A stretch of 64,000 nucleotides of DNA. Source: Prillingera fragicola. Lineage: Eukaryota > Basidiomycota > Tremellomycetes > Trichosporonales > Trichosporonaceae. The translations under genes were made by a program, and so were the position numbers. The stretch is from positions 1,178,001-1,242,000 of the forward strand of contig BEDY01000006.1 of assembly GCA_002335605.1 (NCBI GenBank), given 5' to 3'. The notes below the pieces were generated by a model. The model searched no databases, was not told the DNA's origin, and was given only the letters and a program-made list of their open reading frames with translations. This document shows, piece after piece, positions 1-10,376 of this stretch. Position 1 is the first letter of the stretch. The number at the start of each line of letters is the position of its first letter.

Positions 1-571
1 TTAGACATAGACCTCCTATACACAGTAGATGTAGCCACCAGTTAGATTCAAATGTAATTCTTCACATACACGCATACAGAAAGACACACAGACAAGGAAA
101 AGATGTACGTCCAAACTATGGGAAGCCGGGGTAGATTCCCCACCGACGACCCTCAAACGAGGACTTTCACTCTCGCACCCTCGAGACAGCCACCGCTCCT
201 GTGACAGAGACGGCAGCTGTTGGTCGACCATTGCACGCGGCGTGAACCGCGACCAAGGACCGAGCCTCGAAGATGCTTGGAGAGAAAAGGACAAGTCGCG
301 GCATGGAAATTCTTATGGTGTTGCGGTGGGAGCGGGAGCAAAACGCGTCCCAAGCGGCGTTTGAGGCGGTCATTCAGCTTGCTCGCACCAAGATAGCCAT
401 ACGCAGCAGCAACGACATCTATCACAACGTAACATGTCAGACTATGCAAGGGTATGGGTAGACCGCGGACGGCCGTATGGTGCGCTGCTGCGCAGCCGGC
501 CGCAGCCAACGAGTTTTGTCAAGTCGCCTCTTTATAACTTAGAGCGAAGTGCCGAGCCTGCAGTGCGTCAG
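1..571. other. left-edge intergenic, 3' side of AHA1
   Basis: No convincing gene. Open frames on both strands are short, overlap one another and have no recognisable domain. A TATA-like TTTATAA lies near 533-540 on the plus strand, but the only open frame after it is antisense to AHA1. The stretch probably holds the AHA1 3' UTR and flanking DNA of a gene left of the window. Confidence 0.4.
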
Positions 572-2011
572 CTACGCTGCTGCAGACGGATATGATTTGG
601 AAAACGTAGACGCAACCAGCCCCACAAATACTGCTACGAGGCCCACGGCGGCGGTGCCGGCCACAACCTGTGGTGTGGCCACGCGGGAGAGGAGCGACTC
701 CTCGCCCTCGATGCGGACGCGCTTCTGTCGTCGCTTCTTGCCGCCAGACGTGGCTGCTTTTGTGGCTGGCTGCGTCTTCTCACGCAAAAAGGTACGGGAG
801 CTGGAGGAGAGTACTAACCCCATGGATTTCAATCTGCGCCGGATGTCAGCGCTGCTACTTGTCGTCGTTGCGAGTGACTCACCCCCGGATGTAAAAGCCG
901 TCCAGCGCGCGCTCAATGTCAGACTCCTTGCCTGACGGAACGCCATCGAGCGTAAAAGTAACTGCGGATCAGTATGCGTCTTTGGGTCAGATACCCACGA
1001 GCCGTAGAGTCCGAGCCCTGCTCGAGGGTGATGGTCATGGTGCCAAAGTGACCAGCGGGCCATCCAGGCGACTTGGTGTTCCAGGTCTGCACAAGCTTGG
1101 TGGGGCGCTCGGCACTCTCAATCTTGCCGGTAACGTTTCCACCAAAGAGCTCGTAGGGGGAGCCAGCGGTGGGCGTAATCTTGGCGGCCGAGCGACTCCA
1201 CATAGGAACACGCGACTCGTCAGTGAGGAGCGACCAGAGGTCGTCGGCGCTAGCGTGGAGGGTGGCCGAGACGACGACGGTAGCGGTCTTGAGAACCTTG
1301 TCGACTGACTTGGCAGAGGGGGCAGGGGAGGCGACAGCCTTGGCGCGAACCTCGCCGGGGGGAGCGGGCGAGTAGGGAGTAGACGCACCCGATGCCGAGG
1401 GAGTCGCACCCTCAAAGACGCCGTGAGCGGTGAGGAGCTCGCCGCGGAACGAGTTGAAGTGCTTGGTGAGGACGGGAGGGAACGCCTTGCGGGCAAAGGC
1501 GCGGACCTCGTCAGCGTCAGCACCGCTACCGTCGACGGAGAACTCGAAGACGTAGTCGGTCAGGCCATCGAAGGTCTCGTGGCTGAACTCGGGAATGTTG
1601 AGGGTGCCAGTGACCTCCTCGCCCGACTTGGCGGTGCCCTTCCACTTGGCAGCAATCTCGAGGTCGTAAATGGTGAGGAGCCTGGGTATGTGAGCCACAT
1701 GGGCGAAACTGAGACCCGCCTCCACTCACTTGCCCTTGCGCTGACCGAGATCGCAGTCACCGCTGACGTTGGTGACCTCGGTGATCTCAGCCGAGAGACC
1801 TCCGTCCTCGACCTTGAGGCCGGGGAGAGTCTTCTTGATCCAGTCCTGGGCCCAAGGACCGCAGTTCTTGTTCTAGGGGGGTCAGTACGGCACTGGAAGT
1901 CGGCGTTCAATAGAACACGGCAGCAGTGGCCAGAGCTCGTGGAGCTGCAGTGACACTTACACGCCAGTGGTAGCTCTGCTGGAAAGCAGTGAGAGGAGTA
2001 GGCTCCGCCAT
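572..2011 (-). CDS. AHA1: Aha1-type activator of Hsp90 ATPase with C-terminal membrane segment
   Basis: Co-chaperone that binds Hsp90 and stimulates its ATPase. Five exons: 1961-2011, 1730-1872, 999-1681, 883-961 and 572-833, giving 405 residues, all in frame with GT..AG introns of 37-88 nt. The N-terminal Aha1_N domain (about 1-160) starts with an SYHWRNKNCGPWA segment matching the family's N(Y/W)HWxxKxC signature and contains QRKGK. A Pro/Ser/Ala linker is followed by an AHSA1/START-like domain (about 205-340) with WSLLTDESRVPMWS and a PGWPAGHFG stretch. The last exon ends the usual fold at GFYIRGLKSMG and then continues about 65 residues. That tail carries a basic KKRRQKR patch and a roughly 22-residue hydrophobic helix beginning VVAGTAAVG, with only nine residues after it. 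Family members usually end near 340-350 residues. A GTTAGT donor-like site at the start of the tail leaves an alternative ending possible. Confidence 0.85.
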
Positions 2012-2464
2012 CTTTCTGATGTATGCAGGTGTAGAAGGTGGTAGGAGAGGAAACAAGCAATGTTAACAACAGCAAGTATCTTGCTTTCTGGAAAGATCGA
2101 CAGCGTCATGAACGGTCGTCCTCAAAAAATACTCCCGCTCTCTCACTTGTAGCGCGCCGACCCCAAACTCGTCTTGGCCATCGCGTATGGCTTTGTCGTT
2201 GACACTGTCCATCCAGCGACCACGACAACGACAAGTAAGTACAGGCTCCAACTGTAGCCCACGCCACCATGCTCCGTCAACGTTACATGATTATAACAAC
2301 AATATAATAATCTGTCAATCCACGTAAAAGACGCTTCCTTCGGGTCGACAGCCTCTGCCGAGAACTGTTGTAACATTCAATGATACATCGTCTCCATCCA
2401 CCACTTTCGCCTTGTTCACCGCGCGCGAGCTAACAAGCGAACAGAGTAGCCAAGCGCCACCGTC
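2012..2464. promoter_or_regulatory. divergent promoter between AHA1 and RPB11
   Basis: These 453 bp separate two outward-facing start codons and should carry both core promoters and 5' UTRs. No TATA box stands out. A short AT-rich run lies near 2285-2325. No gene is supported here. Confidence 0.5.
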
Positions 2465-3013
2465 ATGTCGGGCCGTATCAACCAGCCCAACCGTATCGAG
2501 TCGTGGTTGTTGCAACCCGAGGAAAAACCGTGAGCTCCCCCTCTACCTCGAGACGCCCATTGACACGCCAGCTTGACATTGACCGAGGACCCCAAGATTC
2601 CCAATGCCGCCACCGTAGTCGTGCGCGCCCAGGACCACACCCTGGGCAACATGCTGCGCGCCCAGCTCCTTCTGGACCCAACCATTCTCTTTGCCGGCTA
2701 CAAGGTCGCGCACCCTCTCGAGAACGTGATCACGCTCAAGATCCAGACCGACGAGCGCTCCAACCCAGCCGACGCACTCAAGCGCGCGTGCCAGATGCTC
2801 ATCAACCAGACGGTCAAGATTCGCGAGGAGTTTGAAAAGCAGGCCCGCAACATTGAGATGGGTATGGGTCCCGACCAGGCTGCCATGCCTGGGGCAGCGG
2901 CGTCGCAGCCTGCTGGCGGCTACGACCCGTATGGCGACGGTTTTGGTGGAGCTGGCAACACGGTCGTCGGTGGGCCTACGCGGGACGCTGGCCCGGATGT
3001 GTACGACTTCTAA
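2465..3013 (+). CDS. RPB11: RNA polymerase II subunit RPB11
   Basis: Small alpha-like subunit that dimerises with Rpb3 in the RNA polymerase II assembly platform. Exons 2465-2529 and 2572-3013 give 168 residues. The N-terminus MSGRINQPNRIESWLL matches the family's PDRFELFLL region. The core DHTLGNMLRAQLL, FAGYKVAHPLE and LKIQTDERSNPADALKRAC segments are characteristic of the Rpb11/RpoA-like fold. Yeast Rpb11 is about 120 residues. The extra length here is a Gly/Ala-rich acidic C-terminal tail ending DVYDF. The 42-nt intron follows codon 21, close to the N-terminus. The gene shares a divergent promoter with AHA1. Confidence 0.93.
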
Positions 3014-3140
3014 GTTTGCAGAGTGTGATGGCGTTGCCGTCGCGGCGGCGCCCTAGACCTTCAATTGTTGTATGCATAGCTGCATGTGCAGGAGAGTGTG
3101 TCAGTTGCAGCAGGCGAGTAAAAAATAATAATGATTATTC

Positions 3141-3190
3141 ATGTGTAGGTCGTGTCTATAGCTCCATGTGTAGGTCGTGTCTATAGCTCT
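3141..3190. repeat. two perfect tandem copies of a 25-bp unit
   Basis: Positions 3141-3165 and 3166-3190 are identical 25-mers beginning CATGTGTAGGTCG. They lie in the short convergent spacer between RPB11 and the MFS gene, 35 bp downstream (in MFS sense) of its stop codon. A further partial TATAGC follows. They would lie in the MFS 3' UTR. Confidence 0.9.
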
Positions 3191-3224
3191 ATAGCGTGGC
3201 AATGTTCAGTGTACAGAAAGTCTA

Positions 3225-5213
3225 TTATACGATGGCAAAGAGCTCGCGAGTGCGGTACAGGCGAGCCCCGAGAATGAGCATGGCCGAGATGGCGAGCATG
3301 GAAGCGCCAAAGGCAATAGCGTGGGGGAACCTTTGGAGCATTTCCTCGTTGGATCCGGTGCCGACAATGGCGCCAAAGATGGGTGGTCCACAGAGCTGGG
3401 CAAAGGACTGCACCATGAGGGCTTGGCCGATGAGGGTTCCCGCCATGCGGGGGTCTGTGGCTGACGCGGTGACCATGGGGCCCTGGAGGGACACGGGTGC
3501 GCCAGAGAACATGCCATAGATGACGCAGAGGGCGATGAGGGCTCCGGGGGTCTTCATGCCGAGCCAAGCAAACATGAGAATCACCATGACGACCTCGCCG
3601 AAGAAGGCGACGTTGAAGGTGCCCAGGTAGTCTGCGCCGACGCCAGCGAGGACACGGCCAAAGCCCGAGGAGCCGTTGCAAATCATGAGGAGATACGGGC
3701 CGAGCTCGCCGACGCCAACAATCTTGCCGTACGTGCCGATAAAGGTGAGGAAGGAGAAGAAGCCAAAGGCAAAGAAGGGAAAGGAGAAGGCGACGCAGGC
3801 GTAGGCTGGGTTCTTGAACTCTTCAAAGTGGAAGAAGGGGCCTGGGGGGCGAGGAGGGAGGCGGGTGCGGACGAGCAGAGTGGAGGCGATACCGAGGCAT
3901 CCGATGAGAAGGGCCATGAGACGCATCGTCCAGCCGAAACCAATCTTCTGGGGGAGGTTGGCCACAACGGCGGGCCAGATGATGGCGCCGGCAGACGAGC
4001 CCATCATGAGGATGCCAAAGGCGAGACCGCGCTTGAGCAGGAACCACTGTCCGACCGCGCCCATGGGGACGATGAACATGAGGTCCATGCCGATAGCCAT
4101 GAGGGTGGCGTGGCACAGGAAGATCTGGTAGTACTCTGTGCAGAGCGAGAGCAAGCAAAAGGCGAGGACGAGAGTAAACGTGCCGGCGGCCAGGAGGGGG
4201 CGACAGCCGTAGCGGTCAAACAGCGGGCCGGTGAAGAGACACATGCCAAAGCAGATTGCCGCCTGGGTCGAGCCGATCCATGCGATCTGGGACGACGAGT
4301 AGTCGGACAGCAGGTGCTCCGAGTAGTACGACTGGAAGGCTCCGACCGATGCTCCGAGACCGAAGGCACACACGGCAGCGCACACGCCGCCGAGCAGACA
4401 CAGCCAGGCATCCTTGCCGCCATCGGGGTAGACAATCTCCTCGCCAGCGTCGTTGATAGTGACAGCAACCAAGCGCTCGACCGTCTCGTCGTCGTCACTC
4501 TCCTCGTCAATCTTCTTGCTGATCCCACTCAGCACACTCGTGTGGCGCGCCAAGCTCGCCATGGTCGTGACAGTACCGGCCCGCGCCCGCGCGCGCCGCT
4601 CGGTACGCGTCTCGACACGCGTCAGGTCGGACATGCCGACCAGACCCAGGGGGTCCATGAACGTCTGGTTGGACCGCTGCGACATGCGCGACACCGTCGG
4701 CCCCAGCGCAGTAAACGCAGGCGGATTGTTCGGGTCCACACCACCCTCGTTCATGCTCTTGCCGCTCATGCTGCGCGCGCCAGTCGAGTAGCCACGGGGA
4801 CGCAGCGGCCCGCCCGGGCCGTACATGCCCGTCGACGCTGCGCGGCGCCTGTTGCCCGCCGTCTCGCCGATGCCGACGCCGGCGCCAGAGCTAAAGGACG
4901 TACGCTTGCGCGGTCCCACACCGTTCTCGCCGACACCGACACCTGCGCCAGAGCTGAAACTCGTGCGCTTGCGGGGGCCAGTGGAGGGGTCGCCGTTGAC
5001 GCCGATGCCGACGCCAGAGCTGAAACTTGTCCGGGGTGGGCCCCTGCCGCGCAGGATCGTGGGGAGGGGCGCGAGCTCGACGCCGCCATCCTCAGAGTGG
5101 TCAGAGTCGTCAATCGCCTCCTCGGCGATGGGATCGATGGGACCAGCTGTCGTCGGTGACGTAACCGGTGGCACGCCCAGGGGGTGGTCTGGTGTTGTGG
5201 ATGTGGGACTCAT
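3225..5213 (-). CDS. MFS transporter, monocarboxylate-transporter-like
   Basis: Single-exon 662-residue membrane transporter. The first ~265 residues are hydrophilic and disordered, with a three-copy RTSFSSG repeat (residues 61-124). From about 266 (YPDGGKDAWLCLLGG) the protein has the MCT/Mch-like MFS layout of roughly 12 membrane helices. It carries the loop motif GPLFDRYGCRPLL after helix 2-3 and GFGRVLAGVGADYLG in the second half, typical of fungal monocarboxylate-permease homologues. The opening DGG..DAW block corresponds to the conserved [D/E]G[G/S][W/F][G/A]W motif of that family. The substrate cannot be read from sequence, and many fungal homologues do not carry lactate. The long N-terminal tail suggests phospho-regulation. 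The ATG at 5213 opens the only long frame. Confidence 0.85.
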   Translation of the reverse strand: MSPTSTTPDHPLGVPPVTSPTTAGPIDPIAEEAIDDSDHSEDGGVELAPLPTILRGRGPPRTSFSSGVGIGVNGDPSTGPRKRTSFSSGAGVGVGENGVGPRKRTSFSSGAGVGIGETAGNRRRAASTGMYGPGGPLRPRGYSTGARSMSGKSMNEGGVDPNNPPAFTALGPTVSRMSQRSNQTFMDPLGLVGMSDLTRVETRTERRARARAGTVTTMASLARHTSVLSGISKKIDEESDDDETVERLVAVTINDAGEEIVYPDGGKDAWLCLLGGVCAAVCAFGLGASVGAFQSYYSEHLLSDYSSSQIAWIGSTQAAICFGMCLFTGPLFDRYGCRPLLAAGTFTLVLAFCLLSLCTEYYQIFLCHATLMAIGMDLMFIVPMGAVGQWFLLKRGLAFGILMMGSSAGAIIWPAVVANLPQKIGFGWTMRLMALLIGCLGIASTLLVRTRLPPRPPGPFFHFEEFKNPAYACVAFSFPFFAFGFFSFLTFIGTYGKIVGVGELGPYLLMICNGSSGFGRVLAGVGADYLGTFNVAFFGEVVMVILMFAWLGMKTPGALIALCVIYGMFSGAPVSLQGPMVTASATDPRMAGTLIGQALMVQSFAQLCGPPIFGAIVGTGSNEEMLQRFPHAIAFGASMLAISAMLILGARLYRTRELFAIV
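4842..5033 (-). repeat. coding tandem repeat, RTSFSSG modules
   Basis: Three head-to-tail modules of 21-22 residues in the MFS N-terminal tail each begin RTSFSSG, continue with a Gly/Val run (xGxGxG) and end in a basic PRK/RRR. Each offers an R-x-S type phosphosite context. Confidence 0.85.
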
Positions 5214-8119
5214 CGTGGTCAGGCGGATGAGTTAATGGAGAGGGGAGGGAGCGCTGGAGAGCTAGATGTCGCGAGGAAAGACGCGTGTGAGGTCCAGTTG
5301 CCGCTGAAAGGTTTTACGTGCGGGGAGGGCGATCGTCGCTGAAAAACAGGAGAGATGTTTCCGAGGATTTTGCGGAGCTTGCTGACGTTGTTTCCTCCTT
5401 GATGCTAGTCGAACAGATGAGTGGTGAGCACAGGTGAATATACAGTAGTGAATGATGTCTAAACGTCAAAAGTCTCTGCCCCATGATCATCAATGACTCC
5501 GCTGCATGAAACAGCAAGCAAAGCTGCTCTCAAAGTCTTGGTCACCGAGAGGAACGGACATGGCCGGCATGGTCCGTAGATCCGGCCAGGCGCCGCCGGG
5601 GCTTGCGGGTGAGCTGCTCGGCCCTGAGTTCCCATTGTGACCTCTTGCGGCAGAGACCGCCTGGGTGCTGGAATAGGAATCGATTTCCACTCCATGTGCA
5701 CCATGTGGCCGTGACTAACTCGTTCCCAACGAAATATCTTTGAATGGGCGCTTGCTTGCACAAACGTGTGGCATCGGTTGGGCCAGCGCATCGTCTGCCG
5801 TCGCGGACCAAGCTGCCCGTGCCGTGTGCAGCGTGACATGCTCTGTGAGTGGAGACTGACCTCGGGAGAGACGGTGAGTGTCGTTGTCGGGTGCCATAGG
5901 ACTCTGTTGGAAGAAGATGGACAGCAGAGGCAAAGCTCTCAACTCTGATGTACCCGACATCCGAGGATCCGTGGTTCAAGGACCGACAATGCAGGAGTTG
6001 TCGACAGAGGTTAGTATCTGTCTCTGCGGAGGTCCCTGTACCCCGTGGGCCTCTGGGCATGGGCTATTGACGACCTGTTACTCGTGCCATATACTCATCA
6101 ATCCGTGTTGCTCCGAGCATGGAATGCTACTCACGACCGTCTTACTTCTTGTTAACCTCAGCCACTCGACCTCTTCTCTGCGCTAGGACCAACTAAGGCC
6201 CGAGCTCGTACCGCCATGCCATGGAGAGTCAGTGGGTAGGTGACACTCTGACGCGTCGACGCGCCAACATTACCGCCACCACCGCGCCGTAAACAACGCG
6301 TCGCCGCCCACGCCGTCTTGATCGACCACTGCGCCCCGCGCCGCCCGCCAGTGGTAAAAGCCGCGCCGATCCGGGCCGGAGCTCACGACCAACAAGTCGC
6401 TCACGGCGATCACGGCCCGGTACTCGCAGCGGCGGCCACGTAACGGGCGCGCATCACTGTGCGCCGCCGCCGGGGGGCGCACCGAGGATCACTCAAGGAT
6501 GGGTCGTCTGTGTCCACCTTCTGATCTCCCCGGTGACCGGCGGCGAACGACCAAACAACACTAGGCAGGAGAAGAAGCATTCCCCATTGTAAGGGTCCAC
6601 GGTGTCACGGACGTGGAATAACTGTTTGGGTCTTGCCAGTCCTGGGTGTTGGCTTGCACAACCGACGACACCGAGTAGCACCGAGTGGGTGGGAATGAGA
6701 CTGGCAGACTAGCCGACGCATCGAGGGCAGACGCGCAGACAGAACCCATCGCCTCTTGTGTGTGGTGGCGACACAAGTTGGGTGGCTTACACTGTGCTCT
6801 CTGCCGGCGGCTCGCTCAGATCCCAAGTCGACAGAACATGCTGTCTCCAGCCAACCTTGGGTGCGTTTGGCCAACGCTGGGTGTGCCAATCTGTGTCAGC
6901 ATGTTGTCTGGGCCAACCCTGGGCCTCGGCCCACAACGAACAGACCACATCCTTTGGCGGCGGCAGCCACTCACCTGGTGTGCACTACCCGCAACGGCCG
7001 CAACCTTCACACGCTTTGGCACCATCACCACGTCCACGCTCCTCGTGTCAAGGGGGACCCCAGATACCACCAGTCTGGGCCAGACGTGTCTCGCCATCTG
7101 ATGCATCTGATGGCAGGCTGCATGGACCTCTCTGCCCCGGCGGAATAACTGTCGCGACCTCACGACTCTGGGAGAAGATTATGCATCAGCACGGACCACC
7201 GCGACCGATTCGCGATTCTCTTGGATGTCGCAGCAGGGCACACCGGACCGGCGCCATGGGCTGCTATCTCGACCCCAGACCGTCCTGCTCCGAGGGCCGG
7301 GGCTTCTCATCTTCTTGGCCTGATAAGCAGGCTTGTGCGGGCGTCCCTGCGCTGCGCCAGGTGCGCCACTTGTTGTATTTTGCACAGGATCGCAAGAATT
7401 GGGATTTACCCGGGCGGGGAGAGCACAGACTGGGCGGTATCGACGAATGCGGATAGATTGTCCGCCGCCGCCGGCACCGCAGTTGCCACTCGCTTGACGG
7501 CTCTGCGTCCACGCCGACTTGGCTGACGATGGATAGTGATGATCAATAACCGGTGATGCAGCGAGGCGCGGTGGAACTGAGGATGCTCATTGCTGATCAT
7601 GGGTGGGTCTTGTTGAGGCTGCGTGGGATTTGACACGTCTGCGTACGTAGGTGGTGACGGGTCTCTTACTCTCTCTGACGCATTCTGGGCTTGCTGTTCT
7701 GAAACGCAGCCACTTTGCCAGGTTTGGGTGCCAGGAGGAGCTAGCTCACACGAAACTGACCCTCCTCGACTGCGTCTTTGGGATCTGACAGGGGGACCGG
7801 GTGGCCGGTACTGGCGGAAATAAGGTGAGACGCAAAGGGCAACAGTGACGAGTGGCGTGTGCTCGGACGTGTGGCTTGTGCAGTCTGCCAGTCCAGACGA
7901 ACACACATCCTTCTCCTCCTCCTCGCCAGGGGGTGTGGGTGATGCGCACGCAGACACTCACCGCCCCTTTGTCGCCGGAAGAAGGCGTGACGGCCCGGAG
8001 CTTGGCGGGGCTCTGTGGTCCAGACACTGCTATGCACGACGAGGTTACCGCACGCGGCATGTGGCAAGAGGAGCTGGTCGTCGGGAACTCACGCGTCAAT
8101 GATGGGCTATAACATCTGG
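5214..8119. other. long stretch without a convincing gene
   Basis: About 2.9 kb between the MFS start and the leader of the next plus-strand gene. Open frames up to 232 codons exist but overlap in several frames and strands. None shows a domain, a sensible splice continuation or the codon style of neighbouring genes. A GC-rich block (6240-6490) and a block with repeated TTGGC/GCCAA and CTGGGTG words (6630-6930) are visible. It may hold long promoters, a non-coding RNA or decayed sequence. Confidence 0.4.
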
Positions 8120-8459
8120 CGGGCGTCGCCACTCTGGCACGCCCTCCCTTGTTTCCTCATCAACACTCCATCTCTGCCTCTTTACTCCTCACTTGCCACA
8201 CTTCTTCCTCTTGCCTTTGCAACAACCACTCATCATTCAGCACTCTCACGCATCCACCACTCTCGCACTCGTCCTCGTACACTTCCCACACCATCCACGG
8301 ACAGCTCGTCTCGACAGGGCCACACCACTGTCCGCATACGGCAAAGCACACCAAAGGCGGGGTCGGGCTCGTTCCCACTGCCGGTGTACAAAGCACAACA
8401 GGCAACATCTCGCCCTTCTCCATCACTCTACCCACCACCACAGCGTCTACCTAATCGCT
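8120..8459 (+). promoter_or_regulatory. pyrimidine/C-rich leader of the C-C-YC-H gene
   Basis: A strongly C/T- and CA-rich 340-bp stretch (CCTC, ACTC, CACC words) runs into the ATG at 8460. The ATG lies in a favourable CGCTATGGC context. The frame is open upstream without a good start, so this is more likely 5' UTR and core promoter than coding. Confidence 0.5.
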
Positions 8460-9724
8460 ATGGCTACCGCCCCGCTCACCAACGCCCCTCCATCCATCTG
8501 CGTCGTCGGCTCGACCCCGGCGCCGATAACTTTGAATCGCTCAAGCAAAGGCCCGGTCCTTGCTGGTATTGAGCCGGTCGTCGGCCAGTTTGCCACCGGC
8601 CCCGTGGGGTCACCTGCAGCACCGACCGTGGCAACAATGACTTTCAGTGTTATTGCGACCTCGTTCAGCGGTGGCAAGGTCGTCGAGACCACGACCGTCG
8701 ACCACGACACCATGTCACAAGCCTTCGAGCACCTGGCCGTCAACACGGCTTCCTCCTCGCTGCCGCGTCCAGTTGACCTCCCTTCACCGCCGACCGAGCC
8801 GGAAGAGGACGACAAGCCAGCAAGTGGCGATGACGCTTCAGCCGACGGCCCATCTCCGACCAAGGTTCCATCAGCAGTCCCCAGGCGGCAGGTTCGTCGA
8901 GCTCGACGCAAGCCAGTTCCGCGTGCCCCCGCCGCCCCTCCGACTGCGGCCAAGATGCCCACGCCACCGCCTTCCCCGAAAGCTCCAAAGCAGCAACCCC
9001 AGCAGAGGAAGATCTTTGTTGACATGGCTAGCTACACTGCCTGGACCGAGCAGGGCGGAGTAAGTGGAGCACTGCAATGGTCAAACACTTGCTGACCAAA
9101 GAAAAAGTGCGGCATCGGGCCGGGCATGGGCATGTGCAATCAACAAGCGAGCGCCGGGTCCTTCTACTGCCACCTGGTATGTAACCTCGGCGAGACTCGG
9201 GCTGGCAAAGAGTAACGCTGACTTCTTCCAGCACTCGTGCCAGGCGGTCAATGCCGACAGCGCAATGTGCTTGAATCCAGTGCGCAACCCTCGCGAGTCT
9301 CGCTACTGCTCTTCGGGCTGTGAGTAAAATAATTACCTTTCCCAGAGTTGAAACGTCAAGGCTGACCGGCACAGACCACAAAGAGAACAAGCGCCAAAAG
9401 TTTGTAGCCGAGCTCATCTGTTCTCGGCAAGAGCACGACAAGCGCGCAGCCGTCGAGCGCGAGCTCGAGCTCGAGCAGAGCCTCCTCTACGTCGACGAAG
9501 CCCTCGAATCCGGCACACCCATCCAATCTACCGCCACTTCCCCACGCATGCTCCCCCGGCCGCTCCCGCCTCGTGCCGCTTCAGCCAGTGTGCCCTGCAA
9601 CCGCGCACCCGGAGCGAGCAATCTCGAGCGCCAGTGGGGCGCCTACAGCGACGACAAGTGGTGGGTCGGCAAGTGGAAGCAGGAAAACGTCGGCAAGAGG
9701 TGGCGAATGACTATGAGTCAGTAA
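8460..9724 (+). CDS. unknown protein with tandem C-C-YC-H modules
   Basis: Four exons (8460-9059, 9108-9176, 9232-9319, 9375-9724) encode 368 residues. I do not recognise a named family. Residues 1-200 are low-complexity (Pro/Ser/Ala, with an RRQVRRARRKP basic patch). The central 55 residues, assembled from exons 2-4, contain two successive units: C-x8-C-x10-YC-x2-H, then C-x9-C-x12-YC-x4-H. This looks like a pair of small zinc-binding fingers. The C-terminal third is charged (KENKRQKFVAELI, then Glu-rich ELELEQSL) and ends in a Trp-rich block (WWVGKWKQENVGKRW). Because the module is split by two introns yet reads perfectly in frame, the gene is probably real. A nucleic-acid or protein-binding role is inference only. 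Confidence 0.75.
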
Positions 9725-10376
9725 CCTCAGGTCACCGCCCATCGCTCCGATCTGTTGCACCACGTCGGCTTCGGCCTCTCTTACCCCCATCGTCTCATTT
9801 CCGGTCTCTCTCGGTCTCTCTTCCCCTTTACATTCTAGTTGTATTCGCGGCTCTCACACGCCCATCCAAAGCCGCAGTTGTGCCCTACACGGTCTTCTCT
9901 CAGAGCCATCCCTTAACCGCCCCATTGTTTGTACATCATCACCAGTAATTCGCCACCCCCCACCCCCACATTTCGCCAACACATGTGCATGTCCATTTAT
10001 TCGTGTCTTGTAGCAAAACCCTTTGCCATGCAACACACGCTGGTCGTGGCTACAGCCTGCTACACACTCGTGCACTGACGCCAGCCCCAGTGGCGGAAAG
10101 CAGCGAGCATCGGCCCGACGACGTCCTCTCCCGGGCTGGTGGCTCGTCCGAACCAGCAGAAGCAGATTAGCTCTCGGGCCGTAACTGACTGGCCCCAACG
10201 GCCCACGCATGCGTAAAACAGTATCTTCGGCCTAAGGGGGTTATCGATGCTCCAGCTCCGAAGCACGATCGCACGATGCGAGTCTCGATATCAACAAACG
10301 AGCCGGCGATCCCGCGCGCCCCACCTGCGCCTGGCCTTCGGCAACTCCCAGTTCGCATCTGGACACAAGGAATACA
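9725..10376. other. convergent intergenic spacer
   Basis: 652 bp between the 3' ends of the C-C-YC-H gene and the zinc-knuckle gene. It is C/T-rich near 9760-9990 and then mixed. No gene, tRNA or strong repeat was found. Confidence 0.5.

Noticed and set aside
3828..5159. 443-codon frame antisense to the MFS transporter
   Set aside because: Composition is His/Arg/Ala-rich noise and the sense frame encodes a complete transporter.
6758..7456. 232-codon frame in the long gene-poor region
   Set aside because: Shares the stretch with several other open frames, shows no family resemblance and lacks a convincing start context.
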